64,000 bases of DNA from Demequina capsici (lineage in GTDB: Bacteria; Actinomycetota; Actinomycetes; Actinomycetales; Demequinaceae), in assembly GCF_032102965.1 (NCBI RefSeq), contig NZ_CP134880.1, forward strand, positions 1,860,001 to 1,924,000. The letters run 5' to 3'. The notes below the pieces were generated by a model. It was given only the letters and a program-made list of their open reading frames with translations, was not told where the DNA came from and did not search any database. Below are positions 17,740-25,153 of this stretch, in pieces (the first letter of the stretch is position 1; each line of letters begins with the position of its first letter). Both the position numbers and the translations under genes were made by a program.

Positions 17740-18849
17740 ATGTCAGCCCCCACCGCATCCCACCGCACCGCGCCCCGCATCGACGAGGAGCTCATCCGCA
17801 CCCTTCCGAAGGCGGAGGTGCACGTCCATCTCGAGGGAGGCATCGCGCTCGCCGACCTCCTGAAGCTCGCGAAGGACAACGGCGAGCACCTGCCGGGCCC
17901 GGCCGCCACGCTCTTCGACGTGTCCACGCACGACGAGTTCGCCATGCCGGACCTGACGACGGGAGGCGGCGCGGGCGTCGGCACCGGCGGCCTCAGCGGC
18001 TTCCTGAGGTTCCTCGACTGGCAGTGCGGCCTGGTGCGCACGGCGGACCAGGCGGCCCGGGTGGCGTACGCCTTCGCCGCGCGCCAATCGGTATCGGGGG
18101 TCCTGTACACGGACGTCATCGTCAACCCCACCCACTGGCACGCCTGGCTGGGCCGCGAGATGGCGCTGATGGACGCCATCACCGCCGGCTTCGACGAGGC
18201 GGAGCAGGATGGGCTGTGCTCCGTGGGGATCGCCTGGTCCCTGCTGCGCAGCCAGACCAGCACCGACGCCCGCCAGGTGGTCGAGTCCCTCGTGGACGCG
18301 CGCCCTTCGCGCGTCATCGCGCTGTCGGTCGACGGCGACGAGAAGGTCGCCGGCCGCACCGGGACCAAGTTCGAGGAGGCCTTCCGGCTCGCCAAGGCGG
18401 CGGGGCTGCGCCGCACGGTGCATGCCGGCGAGTCGTCGGGCCCGGAGGGCGTGTGGGACGCGCTCGACCTGCTCCAGGCCGAACGGATCGACCATGGCGT
18501 CCGCGCCGTGGAGGACCCGCTGCTCGTGGAGCGGCTCGTCGCAGACGGCATCCCGCTCGGCATCTGCCCCCGCTCGAACCTCACGCTCGGCGTCTACTCC
18601 GGCTGGGACACCCACCCGATCCGCGCCCTGATGGACGCGGGGGTCAAGGTCACGCTGAACACGGACGACCCCGAGCCCATGGGCACCACGCTCGTCCACG
18701 ACTGGACGGCCGCGGCGCGCGAGTACGGCTGGGGACTGGACGACATGGCAGGCTTCGCCGCACGATCGATCGACGCGAGCTTCGCCACCGAGGACCTCAA
18801 GGCCCAGATGCGGAGCAGGCTCGCCGCCACGGTGGAAGGGCTGCGATGA
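17740..18849 (+). CDS. adenosine deaminase family enzyme
   Basis: Zinc-dependent deaminase of the Add family, 369 residues, a normal length. Metal and catalytic residues are all visible: HVHLEGG (His28, His30), HAGES (His228, Glu231), IDHGVRA (His252) and NTDDP (Asp309-Asp310). It should deaminate adenosine or a related 6-aminopurine. I start at the ATG at 17740, 6 nt after a TACGGT -10 element and directly before the family N-terminus; the frame is open further upstream over gntR. The stop overlaps the next start as ATGA. Substrate may differ from adenosine given the unusual partners. Confidence 0.9.
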   Translation: MSAPTASHRTAPRIDEELIRTLPKAEVHVHLEGGIALADLLKLAKDNGEHLPGPAATLFDVSTHDEFAMPDLTTGGGAGVGTGGLSGFLRFLDWQCGLVRTADQAARVAYAFAARQSVSGVLYTDVIVNPTHWHAWLGREMALMDAITAGFDEAEQDGLCSVGIAWSLLRSQTSTDARQVVESLVDARPSRVIALSVDGDEKVAGRTGTKFEEAFRLAKAAGLRRTVHAGESSGPEGVWDALDLLQAERIDHGVRAVEDPLLVERLVADGIPLGICPRSNLTLGVYSGWDTHPIRALMDAGVKVTLNTDDPEPMGTTLVHDWTAAAREYGWGLDDMAGFAARSIDASFATEDLKAQMRSRLAATVEGLR

Positions 18850-20642
18850 CCCTCAAGCACGACCTGTATCCCACGACGCCCGAGCTGGCACGCCTCCGCG
18901 CGGTCGCCGCGGGGCAGGAGCAGGCCGACCTCATCATCCGGGGCGGCCTGGTGCAGTCCCCCGGCACGGAGGAATGGCTGGAACGCGATCTGGTGATCGC
19001 CGGCCGCCACATCGCCGCCCTCACGCCGTGGGGACACTTCCCCACCGCCGCAGAGGAGATCGACGCCTCAGGCAGCCACGTGGTGCCCGGCTTCATCGAC
19101 GCGCACCTCCACATCGAGTACACGAACCTCACCCCCGGCGAGCTGGGCCGCGTGAGCGTCCCCCGCGGCACGACCACGGTGCTCACCGACCCGAACGCCG
19201 CCGCCAACATCTGGGGCGAGGACGGGCTGGGCCTCATGCTCGACACCACGACGCCGCTGCGGATCCTGCACCAGGTCTCCCCCACCGCACCCGCCTCCGA
19301 CACCCTGGAGCGCGGCGGAAAGCGGGTGCCCGAGTCCACGGTGCTCGCCCGGCTTGCGCAGGACGCGGCGGTGACGCTCGGCGAGGCGAACCCGTTCGAC
19401 TACTCCGAGGTGTCCACCGCGCGCTACCGCGAAGCGCTCGTCAACGGCCGTCGCATCACCGGCCACACCGCCGCGCAGACCCACGAGACGCTGTGGGGCT
19501 ACCTCGCCGCCGGGGTGGGCGACGACCACAACTCCGTCACGATCGACGAGGTGCTCGAGCGCACCAGGCTGGGCGCGATGATCACGGTGATGGGCTCATC
19601 GCTGAGCGACAACACGCTCACGATCTTCTCCGACCTGGACAAGGTCGCACCGGCGCTCAGGAGCCTGTGCTTCTGCGCCGACGACAAGCAGGTCACCGAC
19701 CTGGTCCGCGAGGGTCACATCGACCACCATGTCCGGCAGGCGATCCGGCTGGGCGTCGACCCGCAGCTCGCGTACCGGATGGCCACCACGCAGCCCGCGC
19801 ACTACTACCGGCTGGACCAGGTCGTGGGCGTCCTCGCTCCGTCGCGGCTGGCGGACGTGCTCGTCATCCCTGACCTTGCGGACGTGCGTCCCTCCTACGT
19901 TCTCAGCTCGGGCACCGTCGTCGCACGCGAAGGCGAGTGCCTGTTCCGCAACGACGACGTGCTTCCCGACTGGGCGCGCGACACGATGCACCTGCCCGCA
20001 TCGCGGGACCCGGCGATCCTCGAGGCGTACGTGGACGACGATCGCACGGAGGTCGACGTGCGCGCGATGGAGCTGTACCACGGCTACTTCAAGCGCGCCG
20101 TCACGGCCACCCTGCCCGTCATCGACGGATCGATCCAGGCAGACCCGGCGCAGGACATGCTGAAGATCGCGATCATGGACCGCCACCACGCGAGCGGCGA
20201 GCGCGGCATCGGGTTCGTGCGCGGCTTCGGGCTGACACGTGGCGCCATCGCGGTGAGCATGAACTGCATGAACATGAACATCGCCGTGGTCGGCACCACC
20301 GACGCGGACATGCTCCACGCGATCGACGCGCTCGACGCGATGGGCGGCGGCTTCGTCGCAGTCGCGGACGGGGAGATCCTGGCGGCGGTGCCGCTGCCGA
20401 TCGGCGGCGTCATGAGCGATGCGCCGTTCGAGCAGACGAACGCCGCGCTGCTGGACGCCCACGCCGCCGCGGCTTCGCTCGGCTGCCCCATGCGCGCGCC
20501 GTTCATCATCCTGTCGTTCGTCGGCATGTTCGTGGTCCCCGAGATCGGCCTCACCGAGCTGGGCCTCGTCGACGTCGGCGCGCAGGCGTTCATCGACCTC
20601 GTGCTGCCGGACGACCACGCCGCGTCGTCCTCGCACCTCTGA
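18846..20642 (+). CDS. adenine-deaminase-like amidohydrolase with altered active-site motifs
   Basis: Protein of 598 residues with the whole Ade architecture: PGFIDAHLHIE (His87, His89), TTTVLTDPNAAANIWG, a GH motif, a CADDKQVTDLVREGHIDH segment and the C-terminal GGGFVAVADGEILA / PLPIGGVMSD block. Two motifs differ from the canonical enzyme as I know it. The SDHE tetrad reads DDHN (Asn229), with IREG nearby read as VMGS; the C-terminal AHDSHN reads NCMNMN (residues 473-478). This suggests a deaminase/hydrolase with another substrate, or loss of adenine deamination. The ATG overlaps the stop of the adenosine-deaminase-like gene, so the two are translationally coupled. Confidence 0.82.
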   Translation: MTLKHDLYPTTPELARLRAVAAGQEQADLIIRGGLVQSPGTEEWLERDLVIAGRHIAALTPWGHFPTAAEEIDASGSHVVPGFIDAHLHIEYTNLTPGELGRVSVPRGTTTVLTDPNAAANIWGEDGLGLMLDTTTPLRILHQVSPTAPASDTLERGGKRVPESTVLARLAQDAAVTLGEANPFDYSEVSTARYREALVNGRRITGHTAAQTHETLWGYLAAGVGDDHNSVTIDEVLERTRLGAMITVMGSSLSDNTLTIFSDLDKVAPALRSLCFCADDKQVTDLVREGHIDHHVRQAIRLGVDPQLAYRMATTQPAHYYRLDQVVGVLAPSRLADVLVIPDLADVRPSYVLSSGTVVAREGECLFRNDDVLPDWARDTMHLPASRDPAILEAYVDDDRTEVDVRAMELYHGYFKRAVTATLPVIDGSIQADPAQDMLKIAIMDRHHASGERGIGFVRGFGLTRGAIAVSMNCMNMNIAVVGTTDADMLHAIDALDAMGGGFVAVADGEILAAVPLPIGGVMSDAPFEQTNAALLDAHAAAASLGCPMRAPFIILSFVGMFVVPEIGLTELGLVDVGAQAFIDLVLPDDHAASSSHL

Positions 20643-20669
20643 GCTCATCCCCGACCCAAGGAGTCCCCC

Positions 20670-21788
20670 ATGATCGCACCCAGCCCCACCTCCGTCCCCG
20701 CCGACGAGCAGCGCTGGATCGACGTCGTCGACGAGATCGCGCCCGAGCTGGCGGCGACCGTCGCACAGGACGACGTCGACGCGCGGATCCCGCTCGAGCA
20801 CCTGCAGCGCCTCCACGCGACCGGCCTCGACGCAGCCTTCCTGCCCCGCGAGCACGGCGGCGAGGCGCTGTCGTATGCCACTCTCGTCGGCGTCGTGCGT
20901 CGCCTGGCGCAGGCGCACCCGTCGGCCGCGACCCTGTGGCTGATGCACCTGGGCGCCGCGCACGCGCTCGTCACCATGTCGAACGCCGAGTCGAGCGCCT
21001 TCTTCGCCGCGGAGCTGAAGGCGGGCGCGCGGTTCGCGAACGCCCTGTCCGAGCCCGGCGGCGGCAACCTGTTCCTCACGTCGCAGACCGATGCGACGCC
21101 CGCAGGCGCCGACTGGTCGTTCACCGGCCGGAAGATGTTCATCTCCGGCTCGGAGGTCGCCACGCACCTGCTCCTCAACGCCCGCGTCGACGGCGCGCCC
21201 GGCTTCTTCGGCGTGACGATCGACGGCACGGTGTCCTTCCCGCCGATCGACGAGACGATGGGCATGCGCGCCACCCGCTCCCGCGGCGTCGCGTTCGACG
21301 GCACCCTGCTTCGGCAAGACCGTGCCTGCGCTCCCCCGGCGCCGACCTACGCGAACCTCATCACCGTCGGCTTCGCCTTCATCTCGATCGGCATCGCCGA
21401 GGCCGCGCTGCTGCAGCTGCGCGCAGGCGCGACGAAGGCGAAGCCCGGTGCCTCGTCCACCCTCGCCGAGGCGCAGTGGGTGCGCATGGAGACAGGCATG
21501 ATGTGGGCCGAGGTGCAGGCCGCCGCGGCGCTCGCCGAGCGTGCCGCGTGGCTCGCCGACCAGGGCGACGAGGGCTGGCTGCGGGCGGCGACCACGTCCA
21601 AGATGCTCGCCAACGAGGTGGCCAAGAAGGCCGCGGCACTGGCGGTGCGCGTCGCCGGCGGAGGGGGCTACCTCACCAAGTCCCCCGTGCAGCGGATCGC
21701 GCGCGACGCGCAGGCAGGGGCGCTCATGGCCTACTCGGTGCCGTTCAGCCAGGAGATGGTCGGCGGCTGGTTCCTCGACCGGTCATGA
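20670..21788 (+). CDS. acyl-CoA-dehydrogenase-fold flavoprotein, probable monooxygenase component
   Basis: A 372-residue protein with the acyl-CoA dehydrogenase fold: helical N-domain, beta-domain (FTGRKMFISGSEVATHLLL), and C-terminal helices (LANEVAKKAAALAVRVAGGGGYL). No CoA-pathway gene is nearby. The next gene is a flavin reductase overlapping by 4 bp. That pairing is the hallmark of class D two-component flavin monooxygenases such as DszC or SfnB. I infer FMNH2-dependent oxidation of the pathway intermediate rather than fatty-acid oxidation. The ATG has AAGGAG 7 nt upstream and follows the Ade-like gene after 27 bp. Confidence 0.82.
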   Translation: MIAPSPTSVPADEQRWIDVVDEIAPELAATVAQDDVDARIPLEHLQRLHATGLDAAFLPREHGGEALSYATLVGVVRRLAQAHPSAATLWLMHLGAAHALVTMSNAESSAFFAAELKAGARFANALSEPGGGNLFLTSQTDATPAGADWSFTGRKMFISGSEVATHLLLNARVDGAPGFFGVTIDGTVSFPPIDETMGMRATRSRGVAFDGTLLRQDRACAPPAPTYANLITVGFAFISIGIAEAALLQLRAGATKAKPGASSTLAEAQWVRMETGMMWAEVQAAAALAERAAWLADQGDEGWLRAATTSKMLANEVAKKAAALAVRVAGGGGYLTKSPVQRIARDAQAGALMAYSVPFSQEMVGGWFLDRS

Positions 21789-22414
21789 ACGACGTCCCGC
21801 AGGGCCCTCGCGACGACGTGCTCGCCGCGCACATCGCCGGGGTGCTGGTCGATGTGTTCGACCACGAGCCGGAGGCCGTGTCCGCGAGGGCGAGGGAAGG
21901 CGCCGCAGCGACCCGTGCCGAGGACGAGGCGCTGCCCGTGCTCGCGCCCGCGGATCTCAAGGCCGCGCTCGGTCTGTTCGCCTCCGGCGTCACGGTGGTG
22001 AGCGGCATGCACGAGGGCAGGCCGGCGGGGTTCACGTGCCAGAGCTTCTTCTCGGTGTCGCTCGAGCCACCCCTGATCGCGTTGAGCGTGATGGCGACGT
22101 CGACCACGTTCCCCCTGATCCGCACCGCGGATCGGATCGCGGTCTCGGTGCTCGCGGACGATCAGCGGGCCACGTCGAGCACGTTCGCGCGGTCGGGAGG
22201 CGACCGGTGGGCCGGGATCCCTTGGACGCCGTCTCCGGGCGGGGCGCCGGTGCTCGACGGCTCGCTCACCTGGTTCGAGTGCAGGATCGAGAGCGAGATC
22301 GAGGCGGGCGACCACACCCTGGTGATCGCCCGCATCACGGCGCTCGGCCCGCGCCGACCCGATGCCGCGCCGCTGGTGTACGCGGCGGGCGCCTATCGCA
22401 CGCTGCAGGACTGA
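21785..22414 (+). CDS. flavin reductase (HpaC/DszD-like)
   Basis: NAD(P)H:flavin oxidoreductase of 209 residues. The flavin-reductase domain starts at about residue 58 with ALGLFASGVTVVSG, followed by GFTCQSFFSVSLEPPLIALSV, VSVLADDQ, the FA-SGGDRW stretch and WFECRIESEIEAGDHTLVI. A preceding 55-residue extension is unusual for the family and unrecognised. It should supply reduced flavin to the monooxygenase-like protein encoded just before it, with which it overlaps as ATGA. Last gene of the rightward catabolic operon. Its stop lies inside a hairpin shared with the convergent gene. Confidence 0.9.
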   Translation: MNDVPQGPRDDVLAAHIAGVLVDVFDHEPEAVSARAREGAAATRAEDEALPVLAPADLKAALGLFASGVTVVSGMHEGRPAGFTCQSFFSVSLEPPLIALSVMATSTTFPLIRTADRIAVSVLADDQRATSSTFARSGGDRWAGIPWTPSPGGAPVLDGSLTWFECRIESEIEAGDHTLVIARITALGPRRPDAAPLVYAAGAYRTLQD

Positions 22415-22428
22415 GCGCCTGCTCAGTC
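22409..22428. terminator. bidirectional hairpin containing both convergent stop codons
   Basis: Perfect 8-bp inverted repeat GACTGAGC-GCCT-GCTCAGTC. The TGA of the flavin reductase (22412-22414) is in the left arm and the TGA of the convergent UPF0114 gene (22423-22425, minus strand) is in the right arm. No T-tract follows on either side. Confidence 0.55.
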
Positions 22429-23034
22429 GGCGGGTGGGCCCTCGAGCCTGGGCACCTCGACGAACTGGGTCTTCACGGATGTCGGGTGATCCTGGTTCGC
22501 CCTGGCCAGCAGGACGTCACGCTTGGCGGACATGTAGTCCATCACCGAGAACAGGACGCCGGAGATCACGAAGGTGAGATGGAGCCCGATCCGCCACGCG
22601 ATGGCGGTGTAGTCGACGTCCTTCTCGTCCGCGATGTCGACGAAGTTCTTGAGGAGCAGGATCACGGAGATCGCGACCAGGGAGCCGATGAGCTTCATCT
22701 TCAGGCCGGAGAAGTCCACATGGCCCATCCACGAGGGACGGTCCACCGAGTCCTCGGCCGCGGAGATCTTGGAGACGAAGTTCTCGTAGCCCGCGAAGAT
22801 CACGATGAGGATCAGGTTGCCCAGCAGCGCGATGTCGATCAATGTGAGGATGCCCACCGTGATCTCGTCGGTCGGGGTGGAGACGGTGATGGTGGTCACC
22901 ATCTTCCACAGCTCGATCATGAACTTGATGGACACTCCGAGCAGTGCAGCGGCGAGGCCCAGGTACATGGGCGCGAGCAGCCACCGGCTGGCGAAGATCG
23001 CCCTCTCCACGTTGTCTTCGATCAGATCCCTCAC
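22423..23034 (-). CDS. UPF0114 (YqhA-like) membrane protein
   Basis: A 203-residue inner-membrane protein of the UPF0114 family. The family opening is clear: ERAIFASRWLLAPMYLGLA, then a helix after TVGILTLIDIALLGNLILIVIFAGYENFVS, and LKMKLIGSLVAISVILLLKNFVD. Four hydrophobic helices are visible. Function in the family is unknown. The start is a GTG at 23034 with GAGGGAG upstream. Relative to the usual length it has a C-terminal hydrophilic tail of about 25 residues. It sits alone between the catabolic operon and ndk; the 183 bp upstream of it show nothing else I can identify. Confidence 0.9.
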   Translation of the reverse strand: MRDLIEDNVERAIFASRWLLAPMYLGLAAALLGVSIKFMIELWKMVTTITVSTPTDEITVGILTLIDIALLGNLILIVIFAGYENFVSKISAAEDSVDRPSWMGHVDFSGLKMKLIGSLVAISVILLLKNFVDIADEKDVDYTAIAWRIGLHLTFVISGVLFSVMDYMSAKRDVLLARANQDHPTSVKTQFVEVPRLEGPPAD

Positions 23035-23217
23035 GGCATCGCTCCCTCAGCGTCGTGCAGCAGTCCCCTCTCGGGGTGCGCGGCGGCGCCACGATGCGGG
23101 GACATCGGAGCCCCAACGACCGGCGCCGAGGGACTGTGCTCGCAGGATACCTGGCAGGGCATGCCGGAGGAAGGGCTCCGGATGGATTCGTGTGAGAACG
23201 CCGGACAGGCGACCGCG

Positions 23218-23634
23218 TCAGAGCTCGGGGAACCAGATCTCGATCTCGCGCGCGGCCGACTCGAGCGAGTCCGATCCATGCACCAGGTTCTGCATCACCT
23301 TGAGGCCCCAGTCGCGTCCCAGGTCGCCGCGGATGGTGCCAGGCGCCGCGACCGTCGGGTCCGTCGCGCCGGCGAGGGACCGGAAGCCCTCCACCACCCT
23401 CTGGCCCTCCGCGACGATCGCGAGCGTGGGGCCGGAGAGCATGAACTCCACGAGCGCCTCGTAGAACGGCTTGCCCGCGTGCTCCTCATAGTGCCTGCCG
23501 AGGATCTCGGGCGTCGCCTGCCGCAGCTCGACGGCGACGAGCCGATACCCCTTCGCCTCGATGCGACGCAGGATCTCGCCGGAGAGGCCACGGTGGACGC
23601 CGTCGGGCTTGACCAGGATCAGTGTGCGCTCCAT
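23218..23634 (-). CDS. ndk: nucleoside diphosphate kinase
   Basis: NDK transfers the gamma phosphate between nucleoside di- and triphosphates through a phosphohistidine. Length 138 residues, as usual. Motifs: TLILVKPDGVHRGL at the start and the active-site histidine in NLVHGSDS near the end. I start at the ATG at 23634 because the protein then opens with MERTLILVKPD; an in-frame extension to 23685 is not conserved in character. It is divergent from apt across 68 bp, so two purine-metabolism genes share an upstream region. Confidence 0.96.
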   Translation of the reverse strand: MERTLILVKPDGVHRGLSGEILRRIEAKGYRLVAVELRQATPEILGRHYEEHAGKPFYEALVEFMLSGPTLAIVAEGQRVVEGFRSLAGATDPTVAAPGTIRGDLGRDWGLKVMQNLVHGSDSLESAAREIEIWFPEL

Positions 23635-23702
23635 GGGAACGACCCTACCGGGCGCGGCGGCACGCACGAGCCGTCTGCGCTCCACGTGCCAGGATGGTCA
23701 CC

Positions 23703-24209
23703 ATGATCACGCTCGAGGACTTCGACACGTATCCCGACTTCCCCATCGAGGGGATCCTCTTCTACGACATCGCACCCATCCTCGCGAGCCCCGAGCGATT
23801 CCGGGAGGCGTGCATCGACCTCATGCCGCCTCGCGACGCGCAGGTGGACATCGTCGCCGGCGTGGATGCGCGCGGCTTCATCTTCGCGCCCGTGGTGGCG
23901 CAGACGCTCGGCGTGGGCATGACGATGGTGCGCAAGAAGGGCAAGCTCCCGGGCGAGCTCCTGGAGGCCGACGCGACCATCGAGTACGGCGCCTCGGAGC
24001 TCGTGATCAACCCGAACGGCATCGCGGGCAGGCACGTGCTCGTGATCGACGACATCCTGGCGACGGGCGGCACCGCCCGCGCGGTCGCGGAGATGCTGGA
24101 GAAGGCGGGTGCTGCGAGCGTGCGCTTCAGCTTCCTCATGGAGATCGGCGACCTGCCGGGCCGCGAGGCCCTCGCGTCCTACGAGGTCGCGTCCGTCGTC
24201 GTCATCTGA
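23703..24209 (+). CDS. apt: adenine phosphoribosyltransferase
   Basis: Salvages adenine with PRPP to AMP. Length 168 residues. Features: early Phe-Pro segment DFPIEGILFYDI, the loop VDARGFIFAPVVA, RKKGKLPG, and the PRPP-binding motif HVLVIDDILATGGT. The ATG at 23703 has AGGATGG upstream; an in-frame ATG at 23694 lacks a site. In many actinobacteria apt is near secF-rel, so its position beside ndk and the purine-like locus may be local rearrangement. It converges on two small membrane-protein genes. Confidence 0.95.
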   Translation: MITLEDFDTYPDFPIEGILFYDIAPILASPERFREACIDLMPPRDAQVDIVAGVDARGFIFAPVVAQTLGVGMTMVRKKGKLPGELLEADATIEYGASELVINPNGIAGRHVLVIDDILATGGTARAVAEMLEKAGAASVRFSFLMEIGDLPGREALASYEVASVVVI

Positions 24210-24245
24210 GCCGGGCGCTGCGCCGGCCCCGCACGGGCACCCAGG

Positions 24246-24719
24246 TCAGGCGTTCACGTGCGCGTGCTTGTAGCCGGGCGCCCACCGGGCCGCCGCGAGC
24301 ACCGTGCATGCGCCGATGAGCGCGCCCATCACCACCTGGAAGGCGACGTACCCCTGGTTGGGATCCACTGGGACCACGGAGAGCGACCTGATGTACGCGG
24401 CATGCGTGGCGATCGCGGTGAGCAGGGCCGACGCGGCGAGCCCGCCGACCACGGCCAGCAGCCAGATCGGCGCCTGGGACGTTCCAGGGTTCTCCCTCAG
24501 GAACCGCGACCAGTGGAGCAGGCTGTAGAAGCCCGACAGGCTGGTGGCCGACAGGCCGAGGAAGAGGATCACGTAGATCCTCACCGGAGGCTCGCTTCCT
24601 GATCCGTCGGCGAAGGTGAGCAGGACGGTGCGCTCGAGGGCCCAGAACATCATGCTGAGCCCGACCACGCCGGTGGCCAGCAGGCCGCCGAGGGTCCAAA
24701 GCAGTCGGGACACGCTCAT
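24246..24719 (-). CDS. four-helix membrane protein of unknown function
   Basis: A 157-residue protein with four predicted membrane helices and short polar loops; I do not recognise a family. The start at 24719 overlaps the stop of the DUF4233 gene as ATGA, so it is translationally coupled to it and transcriptionally part of the folC operon. A much longer open frame upstream is only the DUF4233 gene read out of frame. Short His-containing C-terminus (YKHAHVNA). Confidence 0.65.
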   Translation of the reverse strand: MSVSRLLWTLGGLLATGVVGLSMMFWALERTVLLTFADGSGSEPPVRIYVILFLGLSATSLSGFYSLLHWSRFLRENPGTSQAPIWLLAVVGGLAASALLTAIATHAAYIRSLSVVPVDPNQGYVAFQVVMGALIGACTVLAAARWAPGYKHAHVNA

Positions 24720-25153
24720 GGGGCCTCCGCCTCGCCGGAACCACCGGCACGCGAGGACGACGCGGCGACCTCGCGCTCCGCACGCTCCCGGTCGATGCGG
24801 CCTCCGATGCTGAGCGCCATGATCCACAGCACCAGGAACACCGCGCCGATCGCCGCGATCGCGGGCACCACGATCCCGGCGATGAGCATGGGCGCCTGGA
24901 GCACCCAGCCGAGCCACCTGCCCCAGGGACGCTGCTGCACGCCGGCCGCGACCAGGAGCAGCGCCAGCAGCACGAAGCCGCCCAGCACCACGGCCATCAC
25001 CGACGCGTACGAATGGTCGTTCAGCGCATCGCCCTTGGCGAGGCCGAAGGCCGTGAGCGCCGCGAAGAGGGCGACGAACGCCTGCAGCGCGAGCACCGCC
25101 TGGGTGAACACGAGGGTCGCGGGGCGCTGCCGCCGCGGCTGGGTCTCGGTCAT
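24716..25153 (-). CDS. DUF4233 membrane protein linked to folC
   Basis: A 145-residue protein with four hydrophobic helices and charged ends, the expected shape of the DUF4233 family that follows folC in many actinobacteria. It begins with a short basic N-terminus and ends with a Glu/Ser/Ala tail. The ATG overlaps the TGA of folC and its own TGA overlaps the next ATG. Function is unknown. The conserved order folC-DUF4233-ndk is one of the arguments for an actinobacterial host. Confidence 0.75.
   Translation of the reverse strand: MTETQPRRQRPATLVFTQAVLALQAFVALFAALTAFGLAKGDALNDHSYASVMAVVLGGFVLLALLLVAAGVQQRPWGRWLGWVLQAPMLIAGIVVPAIAAIGAVFLVLWIMALSIGGRIDRERAEREVAASSSRAGGSGEAEAP

Noticed and set aside
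17300-17740. Longer N-terminus for the adenosine-deaminase-like protein reading from 17368
   Set aside because: That part overlaps gntR and the intergenic promoter; the -10 element and the family N-terminus place the start at 17740.
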